Origin: Aureimonas sp. AU20
GTDB lineage: Bacteria; Pseudomonadota; Alphaproteobacteria; Rhizobiales; Rhizobiaceae
Direction of reading: 5' to 3'
Assembly (NCBI RefSeq): GCF_001442755.1
Contig: NZ_CP006367.1
Span: forward strand, 2,852,001 to 2,916,000
DNA: 64,000 nt
Part shown: positions 46,119 to 55,473 of the stretch, in pieces
How the letters are laid out: every line of letters begins with the position of its first letter
Numbering within the stretch: position 1 is the first letter of the stretch
Position numbers and translations under genes: made by a program
The notes under the pieces: model-generated
Database searches by the model: none
What the model was told of the DNA's origin: nothing
The model's input: only the letters and a program-made list of their open reading frames with translations

Positions 46119-46835
46119 GCCGCGCTCTATCGCGCCGAGCGCGCCCGTGCGCGAGGCCGGCTCCTCCAGCGCGCGTGGCTCCCAGACATGGCGCGCCAGG
46201 AAGAAGCGCGTCATCCGAAACCCTTGCGCCAGACCCGTCCGGTCCGGCGCCTCGGCCTCGCCCGCGAGAAAGGCCGGCAAGGGAAGAAGCCGGTCCTTCC
46301 AAGGCTCGCCCGCCTCGCGGCTGACCGCACGTCCGGATTTGGGCGAGACATAGACCAGCTCGTCGCGCCGGCCCGAGGCCGCGCAGGTCTCCAAATCGAG
46401 GCCGAAGCCGAGATCTTCCAGCAGCATCACCTCGAAGCGCAGGATCAGGGCGCCCGCCAGAATCGGATTCTCAAGATGGGCGACGATGGTCTGGATCGCG
46501 TCGTAGAGGCGCGGGTGCGGATCGCGCTCCGGCAGGAGGCGGATATGGGCGGCCAGAAGCTGGATGCCGTGGAGCCCGACCGCGCTTTCCATCAGCCGCG
46601 CGGCGCGCAGGAGAACCGGCTCGATCGTCATGAAACCGAGATGCTCGTCCAGCCGCGCGCGCCAGGTGGCCTCGATCTGGTTGCCGGGCTGGAGAACCGG
46701 CTGGAGCTTGCGCGAGCGCCCACCCCGCACGAGGCCGAGATGACGCCCGCGCTCGCGCGTCATCACCTCCGCGACGGCGCTGGTCTCGCCGTGGCGGCGC
46801 ACGCCGAGCACGATGCCCTCCTCGCGCCATTCCAT
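46101..46835 (-). CDS. recO: DNA repair protein RecO
   Basis: The product is 244 aa. It starts MEWREEGIVLGVRRHGETSAVAEV, the OB-fold opening of RecO, which anneals ssDNA and loads RecA with RecR. The helical middle and late part (VGLHGIQLLAAHIRLLPERDPHP) and the LEDLGFGLDLETCAASG motif fit the alphaproteobacterial form. It lies downstream of era, as usual, but a hairpin stands between them. Its end overlaps the phosphatase gene by 18 bases on the other strand. Confidence 0.92.
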   Translation of the reverse strand: MEWREEGIVLGVRRHGETSAVAEVMTRERGRHLGLVRGGRSRKLQPVLQPGNQIEATWRARLDEHLGFMTIEPVLLRAARLMESAVGLHGIQLLAAHIRLLPERDPHPRLYDAIQTIVAHLENPILAGALILRFEVMLLEDLGFGLDLETCAASGRRDELVYVSPKSGRAVSREAGEPWKDRLLPLPAFLAGEAEAPDRTGLAQGFRMTRFFLARHVWEPRALEEPASRTGALGAIERGLELQR

Positions 46836-46858
46836 GCAGGGTCTTCCGAAACGGAAAG

Positions 46859-46883
46859 GACCGCGAGGACGCCCCTCGCGGTC
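46859..46883. terminator. hairpin between era and recO
   Basis: GACCGCGAGG at 46859-46868 pairs perfectly with CCTCGCGGTC at 46874-46883. There is no strong T-run on the leftward side. It may attenuate read-through from era into recO or be a processing site. Confidence 0.5.
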
Positions 46884-46941
46884 TGTTTGTTACTCAGAAA
46901 TAAGATCGGCGGGACGCGCTTGCAACGCTGCCTGGCGCCGC

Positions 46942-47892
46942 TCAGGACGAGTAGTCGAGGCCCATCTCGCGATAGCGCTCGGGATCGTCGCCCCAGTTCT
47001 CGCGCACCTTCACGAACAGAAAGAGATGCACCTTCTGTTCGGCGGCCTCGGCGATCTCCTTGCGTGCGGCCTGACCGATGGCCTTCACCGTCTCGCCCTT
47101 GTGGCCAAGCACGATGGCCTTCTGCGAGTCGCGCTCAACATAGATTGTCTGCTCGATGCGCACCGAGCCGTCAGGCCGACTTTCCCAAAGCTCGGTCTCG
47201 ACGGTCGAGGCATAGGGGATTTCCTGATGCAGGCGCAGGAACAGCTTTTCGCGCGTGATCTCGGCGGCCAGCTGGCGCAATGGCAGATCGGAAATCTGGT
47301 CTTCCGGGTAGTACCAGGGGCCTTCCGGCAGGCGAGTGGCGAGATAGGCCATGAGATCGTCGCAGCCCGAGCCGTTCAGCGCCGAGATCATGAAGACGCG
47401 CTCGAAATCGCCCTTGGCGGAGATTTCCTGCGTCATGCCGAGAAGCTTCTCGCGGCGGATCTGATCGACCTTGTTGAGCAGGAGGATCTTGGGCTGCTTC
47501 ACGTCCTTGAGGCGCTGGAGGATGGTCTCGACCTCCTCGCTCACGCCGCGCTGCGCGTCGATGATCGGCAGAACAAGATCGGCATCCTTGGCGCCGCCCC
47601 ACGCGGTGCGCACCATGGCGCGATCGAGCCGGCGCTTGGGGTTGAAGACGCCGGGCGTATCGACGAAGACGATCTGCGTCCGATCCTTGATCGCGATGCC
47701 GCGCACCAGGGCACGGGTCGTCTGCACCTTGTGCGTGACGATCGAGACCTTCGTGCCGACGAGCTGGTTGACCAGGGTGGACTTGCCGGCATTGGGCGCG
47801 CCGAGCAGCGCCACGAAGCCGGAGCGCGTCGGGGCGAGCGCGGTCTCGCCTCCCTCGGTGGCAGGCTGGTCGTTCGGCAGGTCGTCGGTCAA
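46942..47892 (-). CDS. era: GTPase Era
   Basis: The product is 316 aa from a TTG start at 47892. AAGGAG at 47899-47904 is a perfect Shine-Dalgarno at ideal spacing, which decides this over the ATG at 47937. Walker A GAPNAGKST is at 31-39, G2 in KVQTTRALVRG, G3 in FVDTPGVFNP and G4 in LLLNKVDQI. The C-terminal KH domain (TIYVERDSQKAIVLGHKGETV) binds the 3' end of 16S rRNA. Era is needed for 30S assembly. It lies 86 bases after the rnc stop. Confidence 0.95.
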   Translation of the reverse strand: MTDDLPNDQPATEGGETALAPTRSGFVALLGAPNAGKSTLVNQLVGTKVSIVTHKVQTTRALVRGIAIKDRTQIVFVDTPGVFNPKRRLDRAMVRTAWGGAKDADLVLPIIDAQRGVSEEVETILQRLKDVKQPKILLLNKVDQIRREKLLGMTQEISAKGDFERVFMISALNGSGCDDLMAYLATRLPEGPWYYPEDQISDLPLRQLAAEITREKLFLRLHQEIPYASTVETELWESRPDGSVRIEQTIYVERDSQKAIVLGHKGETVKAIGQAARKEIAEAAEQKVHLFLFVKVRENWGDDPERYREMGLDYSS

Positions 47893-47978
47893 TCGGCTCT
47901 CCTTGAATGGGCCGCTGGGAAGTCGGCCTCGGATCATCTTAGCACGGACGGCGCATCATGCGCGGCCCTGCCGGAATT

Positions 47979-48704
47979 TCAGTCCTCGCCCGAACGCTCG
48001 GACACCTGCCAGACACCCTCGCGGAGAAGGATCGTCTCGGCGGCGTTCTGCTCGGCGATGCGCTTGGAGCGGCCCCGCCCTTCGGCGGGCTCGCGATTGG
48101 GAACCAGGGCGCGAACGGTGAAGACCGGCTCGTGGTCCGGCCCGCTGCGCTCGATCAGGTCGTAGGTCGGCGGCACGCCGGCCTGCTTGTGCGACCATTC
48201 CTGCAGCTCGGTCTTGGGATCGCGCCGCGCCTCGCTGACGCTGTGGAAGCGCTCGCGCCAATGGGTCAGAATGAAGCGACGCGCCACCTCCAGCCCATGG
48301 TCGAGATAGATCGCGGCGATCAGCGCCTCGACGACATCGGCGCGGATGTTGCGGTTGCGGCCCGCCGCAGCGCGCTTCAAGTCGGCGCCGTGGCGAATGA
48401 ACTCGGGCAGGCCGAGATCGTCGGCGACGGCCGCGCAGGTCTCAGCGCTTACCAGCGCGTTGAGCCGCAGCGAGAGATCGCCCTCGTCGGACTGGGGAAA
48501 CAGCTCGAACAGCTTTTCCGCGACCGTCAGGCCGAGGACCCGGTCCCCTAAAAACTCCAGCCGCTCGTAGCTGGCCTGTGAGCCGGTGTTAGCCAGACTC
48601 GAATGCGTGATCGCGCGCTCCAGCCGCGCGCGATCCTTGAAGGTCAGGCCGAGGCGCTCTTCCAGCCGGTCGAGCGCGGGCGCCGATCCCCTCACCCGAG
48701 CCAT
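47979..48704 (-). CDS. rnc: ribonuclease III
   Basis: The product is about 241 aa. The catalytic signature ERLEFLGDRVLGL is at residues 47-59. A second acidic site is in DVVEALIAAIYLDHG. The dsRNA-binding domain occupies the last 75 residues (DPKTELQEWSHKQAG, then the basic C-terminus). The start is uncertain: ATG 48704 gives a length like other rhizobial RNase III; GTG 48746 would overlap lepB by 55 bases. RNase III processes rRNA precursors and antisense duplexes. Confidence 0.93.
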   Translation of the reverse strand: MARVRGSAPALDRLEERLGLTFKDRARLERAITHSSLANTGSQASYERLEFLGDRVLGLTVAEKLFELFPQSDEGDLSLRLNALVSAETCAAVADDLGLPEFIRHGADLKRAAAGRNRNIRADVVEALIAAIYLDHGLEVARRFILTHWRERFHSVSEARRDPKTELQEWSHKQAGVPPTYDLIERSGPDHEPVFTVRALVPNREPAEGRGRSKRIAEQNAAETILLREGVWQVSERSGED

Positions 48705-49426
48705 GTCAGGAGCCGGCTCGGACGCAGACTCGTCGGCCAGCGCCACACTTCCAGCGGGGAGGCATCGTTCTCCATGGAGAAGAAGATCACCTGCGCCTTA
48801 CCGACGAAGTTCTCGAAAGGGACGTAGCCGACGTCGAAGCGGCTATCGAGCGAGTTGTCGCGATTGTCGCCCATCATGAAATAATGCTCAGGCGGCACGA
48901 CGAATTCGCGCGTGTTGTCGCCGATCGAATCGGGATCGGCGTCGAGCGTGACATAGCTCACGCCGTTCGGCAGGGTTTCCCGGAACTGCGGGATCTGCGT
49001 GCCGCCGCCCGTCACGAAGAAGCCGGCCGGCTCCTTCGGCACGGCCTGCCCGTTGATGTAAAGAACGCCGCCCTGCATCTGCACCCGGTCACCCGGCAGG
49101 CCGATCAGCCGCTTGATATAGTCGGTCTGCGGCTCGCTCGGCTTGCGGAACACGACGATGTCGCCGCGCTCGGGGTCGGAAGCGAGAATGCGCCCCTGGA
49201 ACAGGTCCGGCGAGAACGGCAGCGAATATTTGGAGAAGCCGTAGCTCCATTTCGACACGAAGAGATAGTCGCCGATCAGGAGCGTCGGCATCATCGAGCC
49301 GGATGGGATCGAGAACGGCTGGAACAGGACGGTGCGGATGACGAGCGCCAGAAGAAGCGCCTGGACGACGACCTTGACCGTCTCGCCCCAGCCTTCCTTC
49401 TTCTTGCCTGCGGTCCGATCGACCAT
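48692..49426 (-). CDS. lepB: signal peptidase I
   Basis: The product is 244 aa. One membrane helix near the N-terminus (VVVQALLLALVIRTVLF) anchors it. The catalytic Ser is S44 in IPSGSMMPTL, and the Lys K105 in TDYIKRLIGLPGD. The C-terminal GDNRDNSLDSR motif is present. It cleaves Sec and Tat signal peptides at the periplasmic face. The start is ATG 49426. It lies 169 bases after acpS and overlaps the rnc start slightly. Confidence 0.95.
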   Translation of the reverse strand: MVDRTAGKKKEGWGETVKVVVQALLLALVIRTVLFQPFSIPSGSMMPTLLIGDYLFVSKWSYGFSKYSLPFSPDLFQGRILASDPERGDIVVFRKPSEPQTDYIKRLIGLPGDRVQMQGGVLYINGQAVPKEPAGFFVTGGGTQIPQFRETLPNGVSYVTLDADPDSIGDNTREFVVPPEHYFMMGDNRDNSLDSRFDVGYVPFENFVGKAQVIFFSMENDASPLEVWRWPTSLRPSRLLTWLG

Positions 49427-49595
49427 GCTAAACCCTTCCTGTTTGCCGCCCCGGCCTGCCTTCGCCGCGCAGACGGCCGAGGGCCGCCGAATGAGCGAGG
49501 GACATGAGGGGATTCGGCGCAAGACCCGCCACGGAGCCACGTCTGGAACGGCTCTGTAAAGCGTCGGCGGCTCTCAGGCAATCGTTAGAAAATTG

Positions 49596-50003
49596 TTAAG
49601 CCACCTCTTCCGGCAAGGCTTCGATGATGACGAAGGCCTGGGCCAGCGGAAAATCGTCGGTGATGGTGACGTGGATGACGGGGCGGTGGCCGCTGGGCAT
49701 CAGCGCCGCCAGACGCTTTGCCGCGCCGTTGGTGAGCACCATGGTCGGCTTGCCGCCGGGCAGATTGACGACGCCCATGTCGCGCCAGAAGACGCCCTGC
49801 GCCAGCCCGGTTCCCAGCGCCTTGGCACAGGCCTCCTTGGCGGCGAATCGCTTGGCGTAGGAGGCCGCGCGCTGGGCCCGCCGTTCGGATTTGGCGCGCT
49901 CAACCGGCGTGAATACGCGGGCGACGAAGCGCTCGCCATGCCGCTCCAGGGTCCCCTCGACGCGGCGAATATCGATGAGGTCGCTGCCGATGCCGACGAT
50001 CAT
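49596..50003 (-). CDS. acpS: holo-[acyl-carrier-protein] synthase
   Basis: The product is 135 aa, the normal AcpS size. It begins [20 protein letters not shown] with metal ligand D8, and has the second ligand E57 in [13 protein letters not shown]. It moves 4'-phosphopantetheine from CoA to ACP for lipid synthesis. The start overlaps the DUF2062 gene stop by four bases. Placement before lepB is the classic alphaproteobacterial order. Confidence 0.93.
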   Translation of the reverse strand: MIVGIGSDLIDIRRVEGTLERHGERFVARVFTPVERAKSERRAQRAASYAKRFAAKEACAKALGTGLAQGVFWRDMGVVNLPGGKPTMVLTNGAAKRLAALMPSGHRPVIHVTITDDFPLAQAFVIIEALPEEVA

Positions 50004-50596
50004 GAGCGCACGTCCGACGGTGTGCGCACTGCCACGGGGCGCGTTCGCGCGGCGGTGCGCTCATGCGCGCGCCGCGCCCGGCTCGCCTGGAAAGAGGCCG
50101 CGCCGAAGCGCACCAGCGCGTAGGTGAGGCCGGCGAACCCCAGGCCGAGCGGGATCGAGCCGACCAGCATGGGCTTGAGATAGGGCTCCCAGATTGAGGC
50201 GATGTCGAGATGCGTCAGCGCCCTTTCCAGCCCCGGCGGGGCCGAGCCGTCAGGCACTTCGGCGCGCAGGATGGCGCGGCCGACCTCGTAGGTCGAGGCC
50301 CAGACGAGTGGGAAGGTCAAAGGATTGCCGGCCAGGCACCCCAGCGCCGCAGCCGCCATGTTGCCGGCGATGCAATAGGCGATGGCGAAGGCCAGGATGA
50401 AGTGGAAGCCGAGAAAGGGCGTGAAGGTGGCAAACACGCCCGCCGCAACGCCTGCCGCGATGGCATGGGGCGTAGCGCGAAGGCGCAGGACACGCTTCTG
50501 CATGTAGCGCAAGGACCGCCGCCAGGACCGGCGCGGCCAAAGCGCCCCGCGCAGGCGCTGCAGTCGTGTTTCAGGCTGGCGCCGCCGGAACAGCAT
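50000..50596 (-). CDS. DUF2062 membrane protein
   Basis: The product is 198 aa. After a basic N-terminus of about 40 residues come [25 protein letters not shown] and the DUF2062 motif [18 protein letters not shown]. Two to three membrane segments are predicted, one near the C-terminus. The function is unknown; the family often lies between pyrE/rsh and acpS in Hyphomicrobiales. It overlaps acpS (four bases) and follows pyrE by 27 bases. Confidence 0.86.
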   Translation of the reverse strand: MLFRRRQPETRLQRLRGALWPRRSWRRSLRYMQKRVLRLRATPHAIAAGVAAGVFATFTPFLGFHFILAFAIAYCIAGNMAAAALGCLAGNPLTFPLVWASTYEVGRAILRAEVPDGSAPPGLERALTHLDIASIWEPYLKPMLVGSIPLGLGFAGLTYALVRFGAASFQASRARRAHERTAARTRPVAVRTPSDVRS

Positions 50597-50623
50597 TGGG
50601 AACCTAGCTTCCGAGAAGGAACG

Positions 50624-51202
50624 TCAGAGGGAGCGACTACCCGGCTTGATCGGCGCAATTGCGGCAAGCTCAGGCGGCAGATTGTCCGGATGATAGGCCG
50701 GGACTTCATATTGTGCGAGCGAGATCAGTGGGATACCGATATCGGCCTTGCCCGCCGAGCGGTCCACCACGCAGCCGGCGGCCAGCACCTCGGCCCCGAG
50801 GTCCCGCAGGCAGGTGATCGTCTCGCGGATCGATAGGCCCGTGGTGACGATGTCCTCCACGATCACCACGCGCGCGCCGGCCGGGATTTCGAAGCGGCGC
50901 AGGCGGAACGTGCCGTTCTCGCGCTCGACATAGATCGAGGGCGCGCCGAGATGGCGGGACGTCTCGTAGGCGGGAATGAGACCGCCGACGGCCGGGCCGA
51001 CGATGAAGTCGATCGGCCCCTCGACGCCAGCGCGCAGCTTCTCGGCCAGCGCCTTGCACAGGGTCTCGGTATAGTGCGGATGCATGAAGACCCGCGCCTT
51101 CTGGAGAAAGATCGGGCTCCGCAGGCCGGACGTCAGAATGAAATGTCCTTCCAGAAAGGCGCCCGCCTTGCGGAAGATGTCGATGACGTCGTTCGTGTCC
51201 AT
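50624..51202 (-). CDS. pyrE: orotate phosphoribosyltransferase
   Basis: The product is 192 aa. It makes OMP from orotate and PRPP. The PRPP loop [14 protein letters not shown] is at 111-124. The N-terminus [17 protein letters not shown] is the orotate-binding region. Lys and Arg residues of the flexible loop follow. It is 40 bases after the rsh stop, so it may share that transcript. Confidence 0.94.
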   Translation of the reverse strand: MDTNDVIDIFRKAGAFLEGHFILTSGLRSPIFLQKARVFMHPHYTETLCKALAEKLRAGVEGPIDFIVGPAVGGLIPAYETSRHLGAPSIYVERENGTFRLRRFEIPAGARVVIVEDIVTTGLSIRETITCLRDLGAEVLAAGCVVDRSAGKADIGIPLISLAQYEVPAYHPDNLPPELAAIAPIKPGSRSL

Positions 51203-51242
51203 GATGGTCCGGCCCAGCTTTCGTGTCGATTCCCTGCCGGGC

Positions 51243-53423
51243 TTAGCCGTTCACACGAACCACGTCTGTCACGCAAGGCTTTCCGCGCAACTGATTGAGC
51301 GTGCGCGTCAAATGCTGGAGGTCCCAGACTTCGAGATCCATCACCATGCTGGACACGTCCGGCGCGGTGGCCGCCATGCTCAGGGCGTGGATATTGGCGT
51401 CGTTGAGAGCGATCGTCTCGGCGATCTCGGCCAGCGCGCCCGGTTCGTTGAGCGCGGAAAGCTTGACGCGCGCGGGGAAGCGCTGCGTCATCTCGGCGTC
51501 GAGATCCCAGCGCACGTCGATCCACCGGTCCGGCACGTCGTCATAGGCAGTGAGCGCGGACGATTGGATGGGGTAGATCGTGATCCCCTGCCCCGGCTCC
51601 AGAATGCCGACGATGCGATCGCCCGGCACGGCGCCGTCCGAATTAAAACGCACGGGAACGTCCCCCTGCGAAAAGCCGTTCGGCCCGCCGTCGAGATGGC
51701 CCGGCAGGCGGAACACCATGCCCGCCCCGCCCGATTTGAGCGGGAACCAGCCGTCGCCGTCCGGCCGGGCGGCGGGGCGGGTGACACGCGTGTCCTGGAA
51801 GTCGGGATGCACGGCGCGGAACACGTCGTTGGAGGCGAGTTCCCCCCGTCCGACCGCCGCCAGCGCATCTTCCACTTCGCGATGTCCGACCTTGGACAGG
51901 TAAGGCTTCAGCCCGTCGCGGGTGAAGGTCTTGCCGGCGCGCTGGAAGGTGCGCTCCAGAATCTGTTGGCCGAGGCCGCAATATTGCTTGCGGATTGCAA
52001 GGCGCGTGGCGCGCCGGATCGCGGCCTTGGCCTTGCCCGTCACCGCGACACTTTCCCAGGCCGGCGGCGGTGTCGCGGCCTTGGAGCGGATGATCTCCAC
52101 CTCGTCGCCATTGGCGAGCTCGGTCACCACCGGCATGATGCGCCCGTCGATCTTGCAGCCGACGCAGGTGTCGCCGACATCGGTGTGGACGGCATAGGCG
52201 AAGTCGATCGGCGTTGCGCCGCGCGGCAGGGCGATGAGCCGGCCCTTGGGGGTGAAGCAGAAGACCTGATCCTGAAACAGTTCGAGCTTGGTGTTCTCGA
52301 GGAACTCCTCGGGCTGGTCGCCCTCGGCCAGCATCTCCACGGTGCGGCGCAGCCAGGCATAAGCGGAGGACTCGGTGGACAGCGCGTGCTCGCCGTCCTT
52401 GTAAAGCTCGTGCGCGGCGATGCCGTATTCGGCGATATGGTGCATCGCCCGGGTGCGGATCTGCAGCTCGACGCGCTGGCGCGACGGCCCGACGATCGTG
52501 GTGTGGATCGAGCGGTAGTCGTTCTGCTTCGGGATCGAGATGTAGTCCTTGAACCGGCCGGGCACGAGAGGCCAGGTGCGGTGGACAATGCCGAGCGTGC
52601 GGTAGCAGTCCTCCTCGGTATCGACGAGGACGCGGAACCCGAAAATGTCGGAGAGCTGCTCCAGCGAAAGCGCCTTGCGCTGCATCTTGGAGAAGACCGA
52701 ATAGGGCTTCTTCTGCCGGCCCGAGACCTGCGCCTCGATGCCGTTCTCCTTCAGCTTCTCGGTCAGCGTGCGCTCGATCTCGTTGATCGTCAGCGCGTGG
52801 CGCTCCATCAGCTCGGCAAGGCGCGTCGAGATCGTCTCGAAGGCTTCCGAGTTCAGGTGGCGGAAGGAGAGCGTCTCCAGCTCCTCGCGCATGTCCTGCA
52901 TGCCCATGCGCCCGGCGAGCGGGGCATAGATGTCCATGGTCTCCTGCGCGATGCGCGCGCGCTTTTCCGGCTTCATGTGATGAAGCGTGCGCATGTTGTG
53001 CAGGCGGTCGGCGAGCTTGACCAGGAGAACGCGGATGTCGTCGGCGATGGCGAGCAGGAGCTTGCGCAGATTCTCGGCCTGCGCGGCCTTCTTGGACACG
53101 AGATCCAGGCGCTTGAGCTTGGTGAGCCCTTCCACCAGCTGGCCGATCTTGGCGCCGAAGAGCTGGTCGATCTCCTTGCGGGTGGCGTCCGTGTCCTCGA
53201 TCGTGTCGTGCAGCAGCGCGACCGCGATCGTCGCCTCGTCGAGATGGAGCTTGGTGAGGATCGCGGCGACCTCGAGCGGATGCGAGAAATACGGATCGCC
53301 GTTCACGCGCATCTGCGCGCCATGCTTCTGCATCGCGTAGACATAGGCTCTGTTCAGCAGAGCCTCGTCGAGGTTTGGCTTGTAAGCCGCCACGCGCTCG
53401 ACAAGCTCATACTGCCGCATCAT
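51243..53423 (-). CDS. rsh: bifunctional (p)ppGpp synthetase/hydrolase (Rel/Spo)
   Basis: The product is 726 aa. The N-terminal HD hydrolase domain has HPLEVAAIL and [10 protein letters not shown] (H72, D73). The synthetase domain shows [34 protein letters not shown] and [22 protein letters not shown] ([29 protein letters not shown]) and ACT ([18 protein letters not shown]) domains follow. It controls the alarmone level for the stringent response. Both catalytic centres look complete, so it can make and destroy (p)ppGpp. It follows rpoZ, with a terminator between. Confidence 0.95.
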   Translation of the reverse strand: MMRQYELVERVAAYKPNLDEALLNRAYVYAMQKHGAQMRVNGDPYFSHPLEVAAILTKLHLDEATIAVALLHDTIEDTDATRKEIDQLFGAKIGQLVEGLTKLKRLDLVSKKAAQAENLRKLLLAIADDIRVLLVKLADRLHNMRTLHHMKPEKRARIAQETMDIYAPLAGRMGMQDMREELETLSFRHLNSEAFETISTRLAELMERHALTINEIERTLTEKLKENGIEAQVSGRQKKPYSVFSKMQRKALSLEQLSDIFGFRVLVDTEEDCYRTLGIVHRTWPLVPGRFKDYISIPKQNDYRSIHTTIVGPSRQRVELQIRTRAMHHIAEYGIAAHELYKDGEHALSTESSAYAWLRRTVEMLAEGDQPEEFLENTKLELFQDQVFCFTPKGRLIALPRGATPIDFAYAVHTDVGDTCVGCKIDGRIMPVVTELANGDEVEIIRSKAATPPPAWESVAVTGKAKAAIRRATRLAIRKQYCGLGQQILERTFQRAGKTFTRDGLKPYLSKVGHREVEDALAAVGRGELASNDVFRAVHPDFQDTRVTRPAARPDGDGWFPLKSGGAGMVFRLPGHLDGGPNGFSQGDVPVRFNSDGAVPGDRIVGILEPGQGITIYPIQSSALTAYDDVPDRWIDVRWDLDAEMTQRFPARVKLSALNEPGALAEIAETIALNDANIHALSMAATAPDVSSMVMDLEVWDLQHLTRTLNQLRGKPCVTDVVRVNG

Positions 53424-53451
53424 GACCGGACGCCGTCTCCATCATCGAACG

Positions 53452-53484
53452 AAAAAGGGACGCCGGCCATCGAGCCGGCGTCCC
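53452..53484 (-). terminator. Rho-independent terminator of rpoZ
   Basis: On the - strand GGGACGCCGGC (53484-53474) pairs with GCCGGCGTCCC (53467-53457) and is followed by five T. It separates rpoZ from rsh, so rsh probably has its own promoter or uses read-through. Confidence 0.88.
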
Positions 53485-53535
53485 CCAATATAGGTTGCAA
53501 TGCGGAATCGGAGAAAGGGTCAAACCGCCCTAAGA

Positions 53536-53943
53536 TTAGAAATCTTCGTTCTTTTCCGGCGGGATGAGCCCCTCGATGCCGGCCAGAAGCTCGTCCTCCG
53601 ACATGCGGTCGAAGGCGATGTTGTCGTCCTCGTCCTCGCCGGCGGTGATGACGCCGTCGGCCTGCGACTCCACCAGCGCGCCGGCGGTCGGCGCGGCCGG
53701 CTCGGGCTCGTCCACCTCGACATGCTTCTGCAGCGAGTGGATCAGGTCTTCCTTCAGATCGTCCGGCGACAGGGTTTCGTCCGCGATCTCGCGCAGCGCG
53801 ACGACGGGATTCTTGTCGTTGTCGCGGTCCACCGTGATCGGCTGACCCTGGGCGATCTGGCGCGCGCGGTGGCTGGCGAGCAGGACGAGCTCGAAACGAT
53901 TCTCGACCTTATCGACGCAATCTTCTACGGTGACGCGGGCCAT
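53536..53943 (-). CDS. rpoZ: RNA polymerase omega subunit
   Basis: The product is 135 aa. [29 protein letters not shown] is the conserved omega core at residues 2-30, and [15 protein letters not shown] follows. The C-terminal 50 residues are acidic, Glu/Asp/Pro-rich, as in other rhizobial omega proteins. Omega stabilises beta' and contributes to ppGpp binding, consistent with the adjacent rsh. The start at ATG 53943 trims an unlikely 9-residue extension. Confidence 0.95.
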   Translation of the reverse strand: MARVTVEDCVDKVENRFELVLLASHRARQIAQGQPITVDRDNDKNPVVALREIADETLSPDDLKEDLIHSLQKHVEVDEPEPAAPTAGALVESQADGVITAGEDEDDNIAFDRMSEDELLAGIEGLIPPEKNEDF

Positions 53944-54177
53944 GGCCTGTCTCCTTGGGAACGGGGGCAATGAGCTGAACCGTCCGTGTAGTCTCTTGAC
54001 AAATGAATCTCAAGGGGCAAGCGGCGCTTTATGCCGTCATCCCGGCCGGGCGTCCTGTTGGCAGGCCGCCGACATCACCCTATTGTGTGTCCCTGACCGA
54101 TTGACCCGGCGCGCGTTTCGGCGCGCCGAGGACCCTGCGGCCTTGCCCGGCCTGCTCGCCTGACTGGAAAGCGAACG

Positions 54178-54780
54178 ATGTTCGACCCCCGTGAAAAGAT
54201 CGCCCTCTTCATCGACGGCGCCAATCTCTATGCCACCTCGCGCGCGCTCGGCTTCGACATCGACTACAAGAAGCTCCTGACCGCTTTCCAGAAGCGCGGC
54301 TACCTGCTGCGGGCCTATTATTACACCGCGATGATCGAGGATCAGGAATATTCCTCGATCCGCCCCCTGATCGACTGGCTCGACTACAACGGCTACACCG
54401 TCGTCACCAAGCCGGCGAAGGAATTCACGGACGCGATGGGCCGCCGCCGGATCAAGGGCAACATGGACATCGAACTCGCGGTCGACGCCATGGAGCTGGT
54501 GGAGACGGTGGACCACTTCGTCTTGTTCTCAGGCGACGGCGACTTCCGTTCGCTGGTCGAGGCCCTGCAGCGCAAGGGGCGCAAGGTTTCGGTGGTCTCC
54601 ACCCTCGCCTCGCAGACACCCATGATCGCCGATGACCTGCGCCGGCAGGCCGACCATTTCATCGACCTTCGCTCGCTTCAGGGCGAGATCGGCCGCAATC
54701 CGGCCGAGCGCGAGGCACGGCTCGCCCGCCGCATCGAGGCCGGCACCGAGGACGCACTGCCGGCGGATGCGCAGGATTGA
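54178..54780 (+). CDS. NYN-domain (LabA/DUF88) protein
   Basis: The product is 200 aa. It begins DPREKIALFIDGANLYATS with the first NYN Asp, and continues with the acidic motif KGNMDIELAVDAME and the VLFSGDGDFRSLVEAL pair. These are the PIN-like metal residues, so it may be an RNase. The gene order dapA-smpB-UDG-NYN-rpoZ is common in Hyphomicrobiales. It is divergent from rpoZ across 234 bases, with a possible promoter (TTGACA at 53996 without a good -10). It overlaps the glycosylase gene by four bases. Confidence 0.88.
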   Translation: MFDPREKIALFIDGANLYATSRALGFDIDYKKLLTAFQKRGYLLRAYYYTAMIEDQEYSSIRPLIDWLDYNGYTVVTKPAKEFTDAMGRRRIKGNMDIELAVDAMELVETVDHFVLFSGDGDFRSLVEALQRKGRKVSVVSTLASQTPMIADDLRRQADHFIDLRSLQGEIGRNPAEREARLARRIEAGTEDALPADAQD

Positions 54781-55469
54781 GCGCGCATCCCAGCCCCGCC
54801 AAGCAGCCCGCCGAGCCCGACGCCGTCGCCCCTCCGGCGGACTGCCCGATCTGCCCGCGCCTTGCCGCCTTTCGCCACGAATGGCGCGAGCGCGAGCCCG
54901 GCTGGCACAATGCGCCCGTGCGCTCCTTTCTGCCTAGGGAAGGCGCGGGAAGCGTGCGGCTTCTCGTCGTGGGTCTGGCGCCCGGGGTACGGGGGGCGAA
55001 CCGAACCGGCCGTCCTTTCACGGGCGATTATGCCGGCGATCTTCTCTACAGCACGCTGAAGCACTTCGGCTTCGCGGCCGGGGAGTTCGAGGCGCGGCCG
55101 GACGACAGCTTGCATCTCGTGGGCGCTGCGATCACCAACGCGGTGCGCTGCGTGCCGCCAGAAAACAAGCCGACGGGCCAGGAAATCAACGACTGCCGGC
55201 GCTTCCTCTCGCCGACCATCGAAAGCCTCCCCTCGCTTCGCGCCATCGTGACGCTCGGGCGCATCGCCCATGACTCGACGCTGCGCGCGCTCGGCGCCAA
55301 GCTCAAGGACGCTCCGTTCAGCCATGGTGGCACGCATGAGGTCGGCGGCTTCCTGGTCGCGTCGAGCTATCATTGCTCGCGCTACAACACGAACACGGGC
55401 CGGCTGACGGAGGCGATGTTCCACGACGTCTTCGCAAACGTGGCCGAGCATCTGAAGGTCCAGCCCTAG
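54777..55469 (+). CDS. family 5 uracil-DNA glycosylase
   Basis: The product is 230 aa. VGLAPGVRGANRTGRPFTGD is the family 5 (UDGb) motif A, which lacks the catalytic Asp of other families. The Fe-S ligands appear as CPICPRL (C23, C26), RCVPP and NDCRRF. SSYHCSRYNTNTGRLT supplies the C-terminal loop with the catalytic His. It removes uracil, xanthine or hypoxanthine from DNA. The start is TTG at 54777, overlapping the NYN stop as TTGA, so the two are coupled. Confidence 0.87.
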   Translation: MSAHPSPAKQPAEPDAVAPPADCPICPRLAAFRHEWREREPGWHNAPVRSFLPREGAGSVRLLVVGLAPGVRGANRTGRPFTGDYAGDLLYSTLKHFGFAAGEFEARPDDSLHLVGAAITNAVRCVPPENKPTGQEINDCRRFLSPTIESLPSLRAIVTLGRIAHDSTLRALGAKLKDAPFSHGGTHEVGGFLVASSYHCSRYNTNTGRLTEAMFHDVFANVAEHLKVQP

Positions 55470-55473
55470 CCCC

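Noticed and set aside
51084-53567. Long open frame of over 800 codons opposite rsh
   Set aside because: It is the complement of a GC-rich gene with clear Rel/Spo domains; the translation is Arg/Ala/His-rich with no recognisable domain.
53996-54001. TTGACA as -35 of the NYN-UDG promoter
   Set aside because: No acceptable -10 element lies 16-18 bases downstream, so it is not annotated as a promoter.
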